Assembly: GCF_003435375.1 (NCBI RefSeq)
Contig: NZ_QWGL01000002.1
Coordinates: 89,943 to 153,942, forward strand
Source of the DNA: Clostridium sp. AM34-11AC
Lineage (GTDB): Bacteria; Bacillota; Clostridia; Lachnospirales; Lachnospiraceae
Length of the DNA stretch: 64,000 nucleotides
Reading direction: 5' to 3'
The notes under the pieces are model-generated. The model did no database searches and was not told where the DNA came from. It saw only the letters and a list, made by a program, of their open reading frames with translations. Of the stretch, positions 32,704 to 40,551 are shown one piece after another (position 1 is the first letter of the stretch; the number at the start of each line of letters is the position of its first letter). Made by a program: the position numbers and the translations under genes.

Positions 32704-33207
32704 TCAGTCATTCAGTGCCGCCAATTTTTCAAAATACGGCGCAAACAGCTCCTTTTCATATGCATATCCCGCCATGAACACGCAGTCCATAAAGAGTCGT
32801 GTGATCTCCGGATCTTCCTGCTCCGCGAGAATGCGCTTCCATTCCTCTTTCGCGTGCTGGCTGAGTTCTGCGAGCAGCCGGTTCCGGTCCTCGAAGAGGC
32901 CGTTGTCGGTGCAGTTTAAGTCCTTCGGAAGAAAGTCCGCAGTCCTTCCGCAGGGGGATGGGCAAGCGGCGCAGTCTGGGGAGACAATAGATTTCTGCTT
33001 GTGGATCTGTTCCACAAGGTCATTGGCGGCAGAAGAGGAGAGCGAGCCGCCCGGAGCCACGGATGCCAGGGCTGCAAAAAGGACCGGAGCAGTTCCAGCC
33101 GGGATTTCCTTTGCCTCCGCGGCGCGGGCGAGTCCGATGAGGGCGCAGATGACAGCGTCCTGCTCCGGGGTGCGGCCAGAGGTGTTTGTAGTAGTTGAGA
33201 GAGACAT
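32704..33207 (-). CDS. Uncharacterised protein with C-x2-C-x3-C motif
   Basis: A 167-residue cytoplasmic, helix-rich protein with an N-terminal Ala-rich half and a central SPDCAACPSPCGRTADF motif (about residues 76-92) that could bind an Fe-S cluster or metal. I do not recognise the family. AAGAAGG precedes the start at 33207. It lies downstream of a ferredoxin gene in the same direction, separated by a partial R1 repeat, so a redox role is a guess from context. Confidence 0.65.
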   Translation of the reverse strand: MSLSTTTNTSGRTPEQDAVICALIGLARAAEAKEIPAGTAPVLFAALASVAPGGSLSSSAANDLVEQIHKQKSIVSPDCAACPSPCGRTADFLPKDLNCTDNGLFEDRNRLLAELSQHAKEEWKRILAEQEDPEITRLFMDCVFMAGYAYEKELFAPYFEKLAALND

Positions 33208-33236
33208 ATCAGTTACCTTCTTAAATATAAAAATGT

Positions 33237-33305
33237 CGATTCAGTACCTTCGTAGTTACAAGGAAAAATCTATTCCAGATCGGCTATGCCGATGGGATTT
33301 TCCAG
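33237..33305 (-). repeat. R1 repeat, copy D (partial, decayed)
   Basis: Matches one half of R1 (ATTCAGTACCTTCGTAGTTAC ... AATCTATTCCAGATCGGC-type sequence) in the same orientation as copy C; the other half is missing. Confidence 0.75.
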
Positions 33306-33327
33306 AAGAACTGGCAGGGACGAGATC

Positions 33328-34083
33328 TTATTTCAAGATCCGTCCATCGGTACCGATTGTATATACCTGCCACGGAATAAACTTCCCGCTTGCCATCAGC
33401 GCGTTCTTCACAGCCGCCTCGATTCCTCCGCAGCACGGAACCTCCATGCGAACAACTGTCACGCTCTGGATATCATTATTGCGGATGATCTCTGTAAGCT
33501 TCTCGGAATAGTCTACGGAATCCAGCTTCGGACATCCGATCAGTGTCACATGTCCGTCAATGAAATCGTTGTGGAAGTTTCCGTATGCGTAAGCGGTGCA
33601 ATCCGCGGCAACGAGAAGCTTCGCACCGTCAAAGTACGGGGCGCGGACCGGGACGAGCTTGATCTGAACCGGCCACTGGGATAGTCTGCTCTCCATGGAG
33701 ACAGGTGCAGTGTGTCCCGGAATCGCTGCGTTGTTAGATGCAGGCGCGGAGGCATGTGTGATCGTGCGGCTCATGCTTCCCGGGCATCCTGTAAATTCCG
33801 GCTTCGGGGACGGTGCCTCTGTCGGCATGAGGGAAGCAGCTTTTCTTGCCGCCATGTGTGCCAGAACCGCCTCATGGTCGTAAGCGGCAGCCTCGCGTTC
33901 CTCAAAGCTGATGGCGTCCGCCGGACAGGCCGGAAGACAGTTTCCAAGACCGTCACAGTAATCGTCGCGGATCAGTTTCGCCTTTCCGTCGATCATCGCG
34001 ATTGCGCCTTCCTGACAGGCCGCTGCGCATGCTCCGCAGCCGTTGCATTTTTCTTCATCAATTTTTACGATCGTTCTTTTCAA
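33328..34083 (-). CDS. Ferredoxin-type 4Fe-4S protein (FrdX-like)
   Basis: A 251-residue iron-sulfur protein. Two clusters are predicted near the N-terminus: CNGCGACAAACQ and a second CDGLGNCLPACP with altered spacing. The C-terminal region (about 140-250) has further Cys (ADCTAYA, IGCPKLD, EVPCCGG). It resembles ferredoxins found with hybrid-cluster-protein genes and HcpR regulators. The TTG start at 34083 is preferred because GGGGA lies 7 nt upstream; an upstream TTG at 34101 would add six residues. It is divergent from a Crp/Fnr regulator, as in HcpR-type loci, but hcp itself is absent here. Confidence 0.8.
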   Translation of the reverse strand: MKRTIVKIDEEKCNGCGACAAACQEGAIAMIDGKAKLIRDDYCDGLGNCLPACPADAISFEEREAAAYDHEAVLAHMAARKAASLMPTEAPSPKPEFTGCPGSMSRTITHASAPASNNAAIPGHTAPVSMESRLSQWPVQIKLVPVRAPYFDGAKLLVAADCTAYAYGNFHNDFIDGHVTLIGCPKLDSVDYSEKLTEIIRNNDIQSVTVVRMEVPCCGGIEAAVKNALMASGKFIPWQVYTIGTDGRILK

Positions 34084-34196
34084 TTTAAGTTCCCCTTTCA
34101 AAGCGTGTAAATATTGTCTCAGTGATTTTCATTGCGGTGTATTTGCTGCCATGCATCCGGAAAAAGCGGATCGTGGCAGATTTTGTAAGTGTCACG

Positions 34197-34236
34197 TATT
34201 GACTTTTGTATCGTCAATATACTACAATGATGACAA
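34197..34236 (+). promoter_or_regulatory. Promoter/operator region of the Crp/Fnr gene
   Basis: TTGACT, 18 bp, TACAAT. An imperfect inverted repeat (ACTTTTGT ... ACAAAAAGT) surrounds the region and might bind the regulator. Motif assignment is uncertain. Confidence 0.4.
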
Positions 34237-34372
34237 AAAGTATGTTGTATTTCCAACGAAAAATTCACAATGCGGTACATTCAGAACTGAAAAAAGGTAG
34301 ACCGCACGTGATGGAAGAAGGAAACAGGAAAGTGCAAATGGCCGCCTGTGTTAGGTGAAGGAAAGGAAAACT

Positions 34373-35029
34373 ATGATCCACAAAGAAGAAATTCCGGATT
34401 CCCCGCTTTTCGCCGGAATCCACCCGGAAGAAAAGGAGAGCATCTTGAAATGTCTCTCCGCAGTCGAAAAGAAATACGAAAAAGGCGACGCGGTCTTTCT
34501 TGCAGGAACTGCGATCCGCTCCATGGGATTCATCCTCTCCGGAAGTGTCGATATCTCCCGGGACGATTTCTGGGGAAACAGGCAGGTCCTTGGACATGCT
34601 GGGAGCGGCGAGCTCTTCGGAGAGGCCTATGCCTGTATGCCCGGCGAGCCTCTGATGGTAAATGTGGAGGCGGCGGAGAAGTGCCGGATCCTGTTTCTGG
34701 ACATCGGAAAGATCCTAAACGTCTGCACCCCGGCATGTTCGCATCACAACCGCCTGATCCACAACCTTCTCTATATCATGGCGAAGAAAAATCTAATGCT
34801 GACGCGGAAGATCGACCACATGGGACAGAGGTCCATCCGGGAAAAGGTGATGGCGTACCTGTCCTTTGAGTCTGAAAAACAGAAGAAAAAGACCTTCGGG
34901 ATCCCCTTTAACCGCCAGCAGCTCGCGGATTATCTCGCGGTGGACAGGAGCGCTCTGTCCGCAGAACTCTCCAGAATGAAAAAAGACGGGCTGATTGAAT
35001 TTGAGAAGAACCTTTTTACGCTTTTATAA
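34373..35029 (+). CDS. Crp/Fnr family regulator (HcpR-like)
   Basis: A 218-residue regulator with an N-terminal cyclic-nucleotide-type sensor fold (about 10-120; GDAVFLAGTAIRSMGFILSGSVDI) and a C-terminal HTH (FNRQQLADYLAVDRSALSAELSRMKKDG). The Fnr-type N-terminal cysteine set is missing. Many clostridial relatives divergent from ferredoxin or hcp genes are HcpR-like sensors of nitrosative stress, which fits the neighbour at 33328. Start at 34373 after AAAGGA. An R1 repeat follows the stop by 1 bp. Confidence 0.85.
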   Translation: MIHKEEIPDSPLFAGIHPEEKESILKCLSAVEKKYEKGDAVFLAGTAIRSMGFILSGSVDISRDDFWGNRQVLGHAGSGELFGEAYACMPGEPLMVNVEAAEKCRILFLDIGKILNVCTPACSHHNRLIHNLLYIMAKKNLMLTRKIDHMGQRSIREKVMAYLSFESEKQKKKTFGIPFNRQQLADYLAVDRSALSAELSRMKKDGLIEFEKNLFTLL

Positions 35030-35030
35030 C

Positions 35031-35161
35031 GTAACTGTTCAGTGTCCTCGCGGTTACGTGCAAAAATCCATTCCAAATCAGCTGTGCCGATGGTTTTTTG
35101 CCTTCCATCCAGGTTCCTTTACGGCCAGCGCAGCAAGTGCGCAGACTTACTGAAAAGTTAC
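35031..35161 (-). repeat. R1 repeat, copy C (131 bp)
   Basis: Inverse orientation to copies A and B. Ends are GTAACTGTTCAGT and CTGAAAAGTTAC. The flanks do not show a target duplication, so this copy is older or rearranged. Confidence 0.85.
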
Positions 35162-35196
35162 ATCACAATTCTATATATAGAAGAAAGGAAAGAACA

Positions 35197-35910
35197 ATGC
35201 TATACAGAGATGATATCGAAGAGCGCAGGATCCGCCGGGAAGAAAACCGGAGAAGAAGAAGGAAACAGGAGCGGATCCGCCGGATGATCTTAGGAGGTCT
35301 GACAGCCGTGATCGGAATCGCCGTGATCGCAACAGCTGTGCTCGTGACAAAGAGACTTATAGGAAGAAAACAGGTGGATCCAGCGGACGTGGCAGTGCCA
35401 GAGTATGTGAACGTGAATCTCCTGACCCCGAATGAGTACTCACGGCCGCAGATCCCGCTTGAGAAAGTAAACGGCATCGTGGTACACTATGTCGCAAATC
35501 CCTGCAGCACCGCTCTGGAAAACCGGAATTATTTTGAGGGATTAAAGGACCAGACGGGTTCGAAGACCACCTCTGTCAGCAGCCATTTTGTGATCGGTCT
35601 GGAGGGTGAGGTCGTCCAGTGCGTTCCATTAAATGAGGTGGCCTACGCATCCAACAACCGCAACAGCGACACGATCTCCATCGAGTGCTGCCACCCGGAT
35701 GAGACCGGAAAATTTTATGACAGTACATATCAGACGCTTGTAAACTTATGCGCGTACCTCTGTGTGGAATTTGATTTGAAGCCGGATGACGTGATCCGCC
35801 ACTACGACGTGACGGGAAAGATCTGCCCGAAATATTTTGTGGATTATCCGGAGAAATGGGAGGACTTCCATAAGGATGTAAAGAAAGCGATAAAGATTCT
35901 GAAGAAGTAA
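35197..35910 (+). CDS. Membrane-anchored N-acetylmuramoyl-L-alanine amidase (Amidase_2/PGRP-like)
   Basis: A 237-residue protein with a very basic cytoplasmic start (EERRIRREENRRRRRKQERIRR), one membrane segment (about 31-52) and an Amidase_2 domain (about 85-230). Zinc ligands are expected at GIVVHYVAN and in the RHYDVTGKICP region (His plus Cys). Other family signatures are SSHFVIGLEGEVVQ and SIECCHPD. It would cut the MurNAc-L-Ala bond of the wall. Start at 35197 after GAAAGGAAAG. Confidence 0.88.
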   Translation: MLYRDDIEERRIRREENRRRRRKQERIRRMILGGLTAVIGIAVIATAVLVTKRLIGRKQVDPADVAVPEYVNVNLLTPNEYSRPQIPLEKVNGIVVHYVANPCSTALENRNYFEGLKDQTGSKTTSVSSHFVIGLEGEVVQCVPLNEVAYASNNRNSDTISIECCHPDETGKFYDSTYQTLVNLCAYLCVEFDLKPDDVIRHYDVTGKICPKYFVDYPEKWEDFHKDVKKAIKILKK

Positions 35911-35949
35911 CGGGACATTCACTAAAAATTCGAAATTCATTTTGTATTC

Positions 35950-35983
35950 TTTACCTAAAATTTACAAATATTATATTTATAAT
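35950..35983 (+). promoter_or_regulatory. Possible Pho box and -10 upstream of the phosphate transporter
   Basis: TTTACC (35950) and TTTACA (35961) repeat with an 11-bp period, as in PhoP sites, followed by a poorer third unit and TATAAT (35978). Confidence 0.4.
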
Positions 35984-36115
35984 TGAAAAAAGCGTGTGCT
36001 CTATGATATGATGGAACACGAAGGCAAATTTTGCAGAATCGGATCGAAACTGCGCTTTTGCCACGCCGCCGTGTTAAGACAACAGGCAGCGACAAAAGAG
36101 AATGGAGAAGGCATT

Positions 36116-37783
36116 ATGAATATCGGATATCTGGAAAGTATCTTCAGCTTCCTCGGCGGTCTGGGCATGTTCCTTTACGGTATGAGTATCATGGGTGACG
36201 GCATGCAGAAGTCGGCGGGAAGTAAGCTGAACAAGTTCCTGAGAATGGTGACGGACAACAGACTTCTGGCAGTCGGTCTTGGCGCTCTGATCACCGCGAT
36301 CCTGCACAGCAGCGGAGCCACAACCGTCATGGTGGTTGGTTTCGTAAACGCCGGAATTTTGAATCTGACCCAGGCGGTCGGGGTCATCATGGGCGCGAAT
36401 ATCGGTACAACGATCACCGCATGGATGGTTTCCTTAAACTCTCTGGGGGATGCGATGAAGGTTTTGCAGCCGTCGTTTTTCGCACCGCTCGTAGTTGCCA
36501 TCGGTGCAGCCTTTTTGATGTTTTCCAAGAAGAAAAAGGAGAGTCTGGCAGGTGAGATCTGTATCGGTGTCGGCCTCCTGTTTGTGGGCCTGACCTTCAT
36601 GTCAGGTTCGGTAGCACCGTACACGGATGCCCCGATCTTTGCGAAGGCGTTTGCGGTACTCGGAAGGAACCCGATCCTCGGTATTCTTGTAGGTGCCCTT
36701 GTAACTGCGATCATCCAGAGTTCCACCGCTTCTGTCGGTATCTTACAGACTCTGGCGATGAGTGGAGTGGTATCCGCAAATGCCGCGATTTATATTACAC
36801 TTGGACAGAATATCGGATCATGTCTGACTGCGCTTTTATCCAGTGCCGGTACAAGCCGCAACGCTAAGCGTGCGTCTGTGATCCACCTGACCTTCAACAG
36901 CTTCGGTGCGATCGTATTCGGAATCGGTATGTATATCATTTCCATGATGCGCCCGGATATTGCCCAGAGCAGCATCAATTCCTTCCAGATCTCGGTGTTC
37001 CATACATTCTTTAACGTGACGAACACCCTGCTCTTATTCCCGTTCGCGAAACAGCTCGTTGCGTTCTCCGGTCTGATCGTCCGTGAGACAGGCGAGGAAG
37101 AGGAGAAGAAGGAAACAAAGGAGGACGAGCTTCCGGTTCTCGACGAACGTATCTTCAAATCCCCGACCTTTGCCCTTGAAGTCGGTGTGATGGAAGTCGT
37201 TCATATGGGTAAGATGGCCCTTGCAAACTTAAAGCTTGCAACAAGCGTCCTTCTGGAAAACAAATATGAATGTCTGGATGAGGTTTTTAAGAACGAGACA
37301 GAGATCGATATTTTAAATAAGAAGCTTACCGAATATCTCATTAAGGTCAACAACCTGTCCTTAAATGAGAAGCAGAAAGTTCAGGTCAGCAACCTCTTCT
37401 ATAGCATCAGCGATTTAGAACGTGTGGGCGACCATGCGGAAAACCTCGCGGAGGCGGCACAGTACCTGAAGGAACATGGACTCGCTTTCTCAGAGACCGG
37501 GATCGAGGATCTCAAAGAGATTTCGAGCGCGGCCATCGGAGCTGTGGACCATGCAGTCGCTGCCCGTCAGGATGGCGGAATGGAGGATATCCGTCAGGTC
37601 AGCAAGCTGGAAGACCGTGTGGATACTCTCGAGGAGGAGATGCGTGACAAGCACATCGAGCGTCTTTCCAAGAACGAGTGCAACCCGTCCGCCGGCGTTG
37701 TGTTCTTAGATATCTTAAGCAATCTGGAACGTATCTCCGACCATGCTTATAATGTGGCCGGATATGTGAAGGATGAGCTGTAA
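36116..37783 (+). CDS. Na/Pi cotransporter family protein with PhoU domain
   Basis: A 555-residue NptA-like membrane protein. The two QSS-type repeats expected for Na+/phosphate carriers are present as ITAILHSSGATTVMVVGFVNAG and VTAIIQSSTASVGILQ. About eight membrane segments fill residues 1-330. The cytoplasmic C-terminus (about 365-550) is a PhoU-like helical bundle with SISDLERVGDHAENLAE and LERISDHAYNVAG. It should import phosphate and sense its state. Start at 36116 after GGAGAAGG; single gene with terminator. Confidence 0.92.
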   Translation: MNIGYLESIFSFLGGLGMFLYGMSIMGDGMQKSAGSKLNKFLRMVTDNRLLAVGLGALITAILHSSGATTVMVVGFVNAGILNLTQAVGVIMGANIGTTITAWMVSLNSLGDAMKVLQPSFFAPLVVAIGAAFLMFSKKKKESLAGEICIGVGLLFVGLTFMSGSVAPYTDAPIFAKAFAVLGRNPILGILVGALVTAIIQSSTASVGILQTLAMSGVVSANAAIYITLGQNIGSCLTALLSSAGTSRNAKRASVIHLTFNSFGAIVFGIGMYIISMMRPDIAQSSINSFQISVFHTFFNVTNTLLLFPFAKQLVAFSGLIVRETGEEEEKKETKEDELPVLDERIFKSPTFALEVGVMEVVHMGKMALANLKLATSVLLENKYECLDEVFKNETEIDILNKKLTEYLIKVNNLSLNEKQKVQVSNLFYSISDLERVGDHAENLAEAAQYLKEHGLAFSETGIEDLKEISSAAIGAVDHAVAARQDGGMEDIRQVSKLEDRVDTLEEEMRDKHIERLSKNECNPSAGVVFLDILSNLERISDHAYNVAGYVKDEL

Positions 37784-37807
37784 AGCGCATTTCATCTGAT
37801 GATTTTG

Positions 37808-37858
37808 ATCCCGCATACAGATTACGGATAATATCCGGACTGTGTGCGGGATTTTTTT
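37808..37858 (+). terminator. Terminator of the Na/Pi gene
   Basis: ATCCCGCA/TGCGGGAT with inner ACAG/CTGT pairing, then T7. Confidence 0.85.
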
Positions 37859-37887
37859 AGTATTTGCGGTCATTTGGAAAAATCAGC

Positions 37888-37931
37888 TTGCCAGCATATG
37901 CGATCTTCCGTATAATGAAGACATCAGACAA
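37888..37931 (+). promoter_or_regulatory. Promoter and operator of the GntR-type regulator
   Basis: TTGCCA, 17 bp, TATAAT (37911), with ACATCAGACAA (37921-37931) directly downstream. The same 11-mer recurs before the gluconate transporter, suggesting autoregulation. Confidence 0.65.
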
Positions 37932-37956
37932 CTTGTAACAGAACATGGGGGAAACT

Positions 37957-38694
37957 ATGGAGACGAAGAAAAAAGATGACCGGAAACTTCTGGGCAGCCA
38001 GATCGAGGACCGGATCTTAGAGTATATAAAAGAGAAACCGTTGGAGGTGGGAGACCGGCTTCCGAACGAGTTTGAACTTGCGGAGATGTTTGAGGTGGGA
38101 CGAAGCACGATCCGCGAGGCGGTAAAAGGTCTGGTGACGAAAGGAGTTCTGCAGGTGCGGAGAGGAGCGGGAACGTATGTCAGCAGTCTGACGCCTGCGG
38201 AGGATGATCCGTTAAGGCTTAACGCAAAGCTCCATGACAGGTTTAAGCTGGCGCTGGATCTCTTTGACGTCCGCCTGATCTTAGAGCCGGAGATCGCCGC
38301 TAAGGCGGCAGTTTATGCGACGGACGAGGATATCGCGACATTAAAGAGGCTGTGTAAGGAGACGGAGGAACTGTATCTGGCGGACAAGGATCACATGCCG
38401 AAAGACATTGAGTTCCACACCTGGATCGCCCGGTGCAGTAAGAATCAGGTCATGGAGTCCCTGATCCCGATCATCAATTCGGGAATCAATACCTTTGTAA
38501 ACTTGACGAGGCGCTCACTGCGGACAGAGACGATCACGACCCACCGGGCCATCACGGAAGCCATCGCAAATCATGATTCCACCGGGGCGCGGTGTGCAAT
38601 GGTGATGCATCTGACGTATAACAGGCAGGAGCTTTTGAGACGCCGGACGGCTTATAAGGCGCAGGGCGAGACAAAAGAGGAGAAAGAGCAGTAG
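37957..38694 (+). CDS. FadR/GntR family transcriptional regulator
   Basis: A 245-residue regulator. The N-terminal winged HTH (GDRLPNEFELAEMFEVGRSTIREAVKGLVTKGVLQVRRGAGTYV) precedes an all-helical FCD effector domain whose metal-binding Asp/His residues are in FDVRLILEPEIA, EFHTWIA and THRAITEAI. It precedes a gluconate-type permease and a dehydratase, so the inducer is probably a sugar acid. Start at 37957 after GGGGGAAA. Confidence 0.92.
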   Translation: METKKKDDRKLLGSQIEDRILEYIKEKPLEVGDRLPNEFELAEMFEVGRSTIREAVKGLVTKGVLQVRRGAGTYVSSLTPAEDDPLRLNAKLHDRFKLALDLFDVRLILEPEIAAKAAVYATDEDIATLKRLCKETEELYLADKDHMPKDIEFHTWIARCSKNQVMESLIPIINSGINTFVNLTRRSLRTETITTHRAITEAIANHDSTGARCAMVMHLTYNRQELLRRRTAYKAQGETKEEKEQ

Positions 38695-38740
38695 GAGAGT
38701 AAAATGTCAGAAGCCATTCAAATGGAATAAGAATGCAGCG

Positions 38741-38780
38741 AGCAGGGAAAAATAATGCACAATTTTCCCCTGCTTTTTTT
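38741..38780 (+). terminator. Terminator of the regulator gene
   Basis: AGCAGGG pairs CCCCTGCT with further A/T pairing inside, followed by T7. Confidence 0.75.
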
Positions 38781-38805
38781 GTGCGAAAAAGAGAAAAGGC
38801 AAAAT

Positions 38806-38918
38806 ACATCAGACAAGTATTGCAAATTCCACAGAAAAATGGTAGATTAAGCACATAGACATAAGACATCAGATAAATATATCAAAAAACTTGCTAAACG
38901 GCTTGACATGTCTGATGA
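38806..38918 (+). promoter_or_regulatory. Operator cluster and promoter upstream of gntP
   Basis: Three copies of the regulator motif: ACATCAGACAA (38806), ACATCAGATAA (38866) and, inverted, TCATCAGACAT (38918 to 38908). A promoter TTGCAA-17-TAGATT (38820-38848) lies between the first two, which are 60 bp apart and so on the same face of the helix. Confidence 0.55.
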
Positions 38919-39056
38919 AAACGGAAAACAGGAAAGTCAAAACGTGAACTGTTTTTCCGGAATGAAACCATGAAGCGCAGAGCAGTCCGGTTCGGGGTAT
39001 GATACGGATCTTTGCGCGGAACAACCAAAACAAATACACTGGGAGGTAAATCCACT

Positions 39057-40412
39057 ATGTCTGAAGGAGTTGTACTCAACCCGACCCGCCTTGTTCTGGC
39101 AGCACTGATCGGTCTTGTGATCCTGCTCGTCCTGATCATCAAGTTTAATGTGCAGGCAATGATCGCGATCCTGATCGGAGCGATCAGCATCGGACTTCTT
39201 GCGGGAATGCCGACGAAAGATATTATCGCGGCAGTCAATGATGGAATTGGAAACACGTTAAAAGGAATTGCCTTACTTGTAGGCTTAGGATCCATGTTCG
39301 GCGCGATCCTGGAGGTCTCGGGCGGTGCACAGACGATCGCCGTCACGATGGTAAAGAAATTCGGTGACGAGAAGGCCGCGTGGGCGCTTGGAATCACAGG
39401 TCTCGTGATCGCGATGCCGGTATTCTTCGATGCAGGACTGATCATTCTGATCCCGTTAGCATTCTCCCTTGCAAAGAAGACAAAGCGTTCCTCTCTTCAC
39501 TATGTGATCCCGCTCCTTGCAGGACTTGCGGTTGGACATGCGTTCATTCCGCCGACACCGGGACCGGTTCTCGTAGCAACGATGTTAAATGTAGATCTTG
39601 GCTGGGTCATCTTAGTCGGAATCTTCTGCGGAATCTTCGCGATGATCGTAGCCGGTCCGGTCTGGGGATCCATCTGTGGTAAGAAGTTTTATGTTCCGGT
39701 GCCGGAGAGCGTGGCAAATCAGGAAGAGATCGATGAGTCCAAGCTTCCGAGCTTCTGGCTGATCGTTGGGATCATCCTGATCCCGTTGGTGCTCATCATT
39801 CTGGACTCCATCTGCGGCGTCGTTCCGGCATTAGCCGGTGTTGCTCCGGTCTTTGAGTTCTTAGGTGAGCCGTTCGTAGCACTGTTACTTGCGACTCTGG
39901 CTGCTATGTTTGGTCTCGGCTTAAAACATGGCTACACGATGAAAGAGCTTGAGAAGGTTATGACAAAGTCCTTAGAGCCGACCGGTCTCATCCTTCTTGT
40001 TACCGCCTGCGGCGGCGTGCTCCGCTATGTGCTTCAATACTCCGGTCTCGGAAACGTGATCGGAAACGCGGTTGCATCCATGAATCTTCCGATCGTTATC
40101 CTTGCATTTATCATCGCAGTCCTTGTCCGTATCAGCGTCGGTTCCGCGACGGTTGCCATGACCATGGCGGCAGGTATTGTTGCGGCGCTTCCGGGAATCA
40201 GCGAGCTGTCCCCGTTATATCTGGCATGTACCGTAGCGGCAGTAGCGGGCGGCTCCACCGTATGTTCCCACTTCAATGATTCCGGTTTCTGGCTGGTAAG
40301 ATCCCTCGTGGGAATCGACGAGAAGACGACTCTGAAAACCTGGACCATCATGGAGACCTTAGTCGGCGTGACCGGATTCCTTGTAGCACTTGTAATTTCA
40401 TTCTTTGCGTAA
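39057..40412 (+). CDS. GntP family gluconate/sugar-acid:H+ symporter
   Basis: A 451-residue polytopic permease of the GntP family. Signature stretches are PVFFDAGLIILIPLAFSLAKK, HAFIPPTPGPVLVA, RISVGSATVAMTMAAGI and CSHFNDSGFWLV. It takes up gluconate or a related aldonate with protons. The start at 39057 follows GGGAGG. It probably forms one transcript with the dehydratase 139 bp downstream, both under the upstream GntR-type regulator. Confidence 0.92.
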   Translation: MSEGVVLNPTRLVLAALIGLVILLVLIIKFNVQAMIAILIGAISIGLLAGMPTKDIIAAVNDGIGNTLKGIALLVGLGSMFGAILEVSGGAQTIAVTMVKKFGDEKAAWALGITGLVIAMPVFFDAGLIILIPLAFSLAKKTKRSSLHYVIPLLAGLAVGHAFIPPTPGPVLVATMLNVDLGWVILVGIFCGIFAMIVAGPVWGSICGKKFYVPVPESVANQEEIDESKLPSFWLIVGIILIPLVLIILDSICGVVPALAGVAPVFEFLGEPFVALLLATLAAMFGLGLKHGYTMKELEKVMTKSLEPTGLILLVTACGGVLRYVLQYSGLGNVIGNAVASMNLPIVILAFIIAVLVRISVGSATVAMTMAAGIVAALPGISELSPLYLACTVAAVAGGSTVCSHFNDSGFWLVRSLVGIDEKTTLKTWTIMETLVGVTGFLVALVISFFA

Positions 40413-40551
40413 TAGAAAGATGCAGATACGCAGCTTAAAGCCGCGGTACATTCGAAACACAGAGAATGAACAAAATTGAAAAAACAGTTCCAATAAAATA
40501 TATCATTCGCTCAGTAACGAGCAGCACCCCACGAAGAAAGAAGGAAATATC

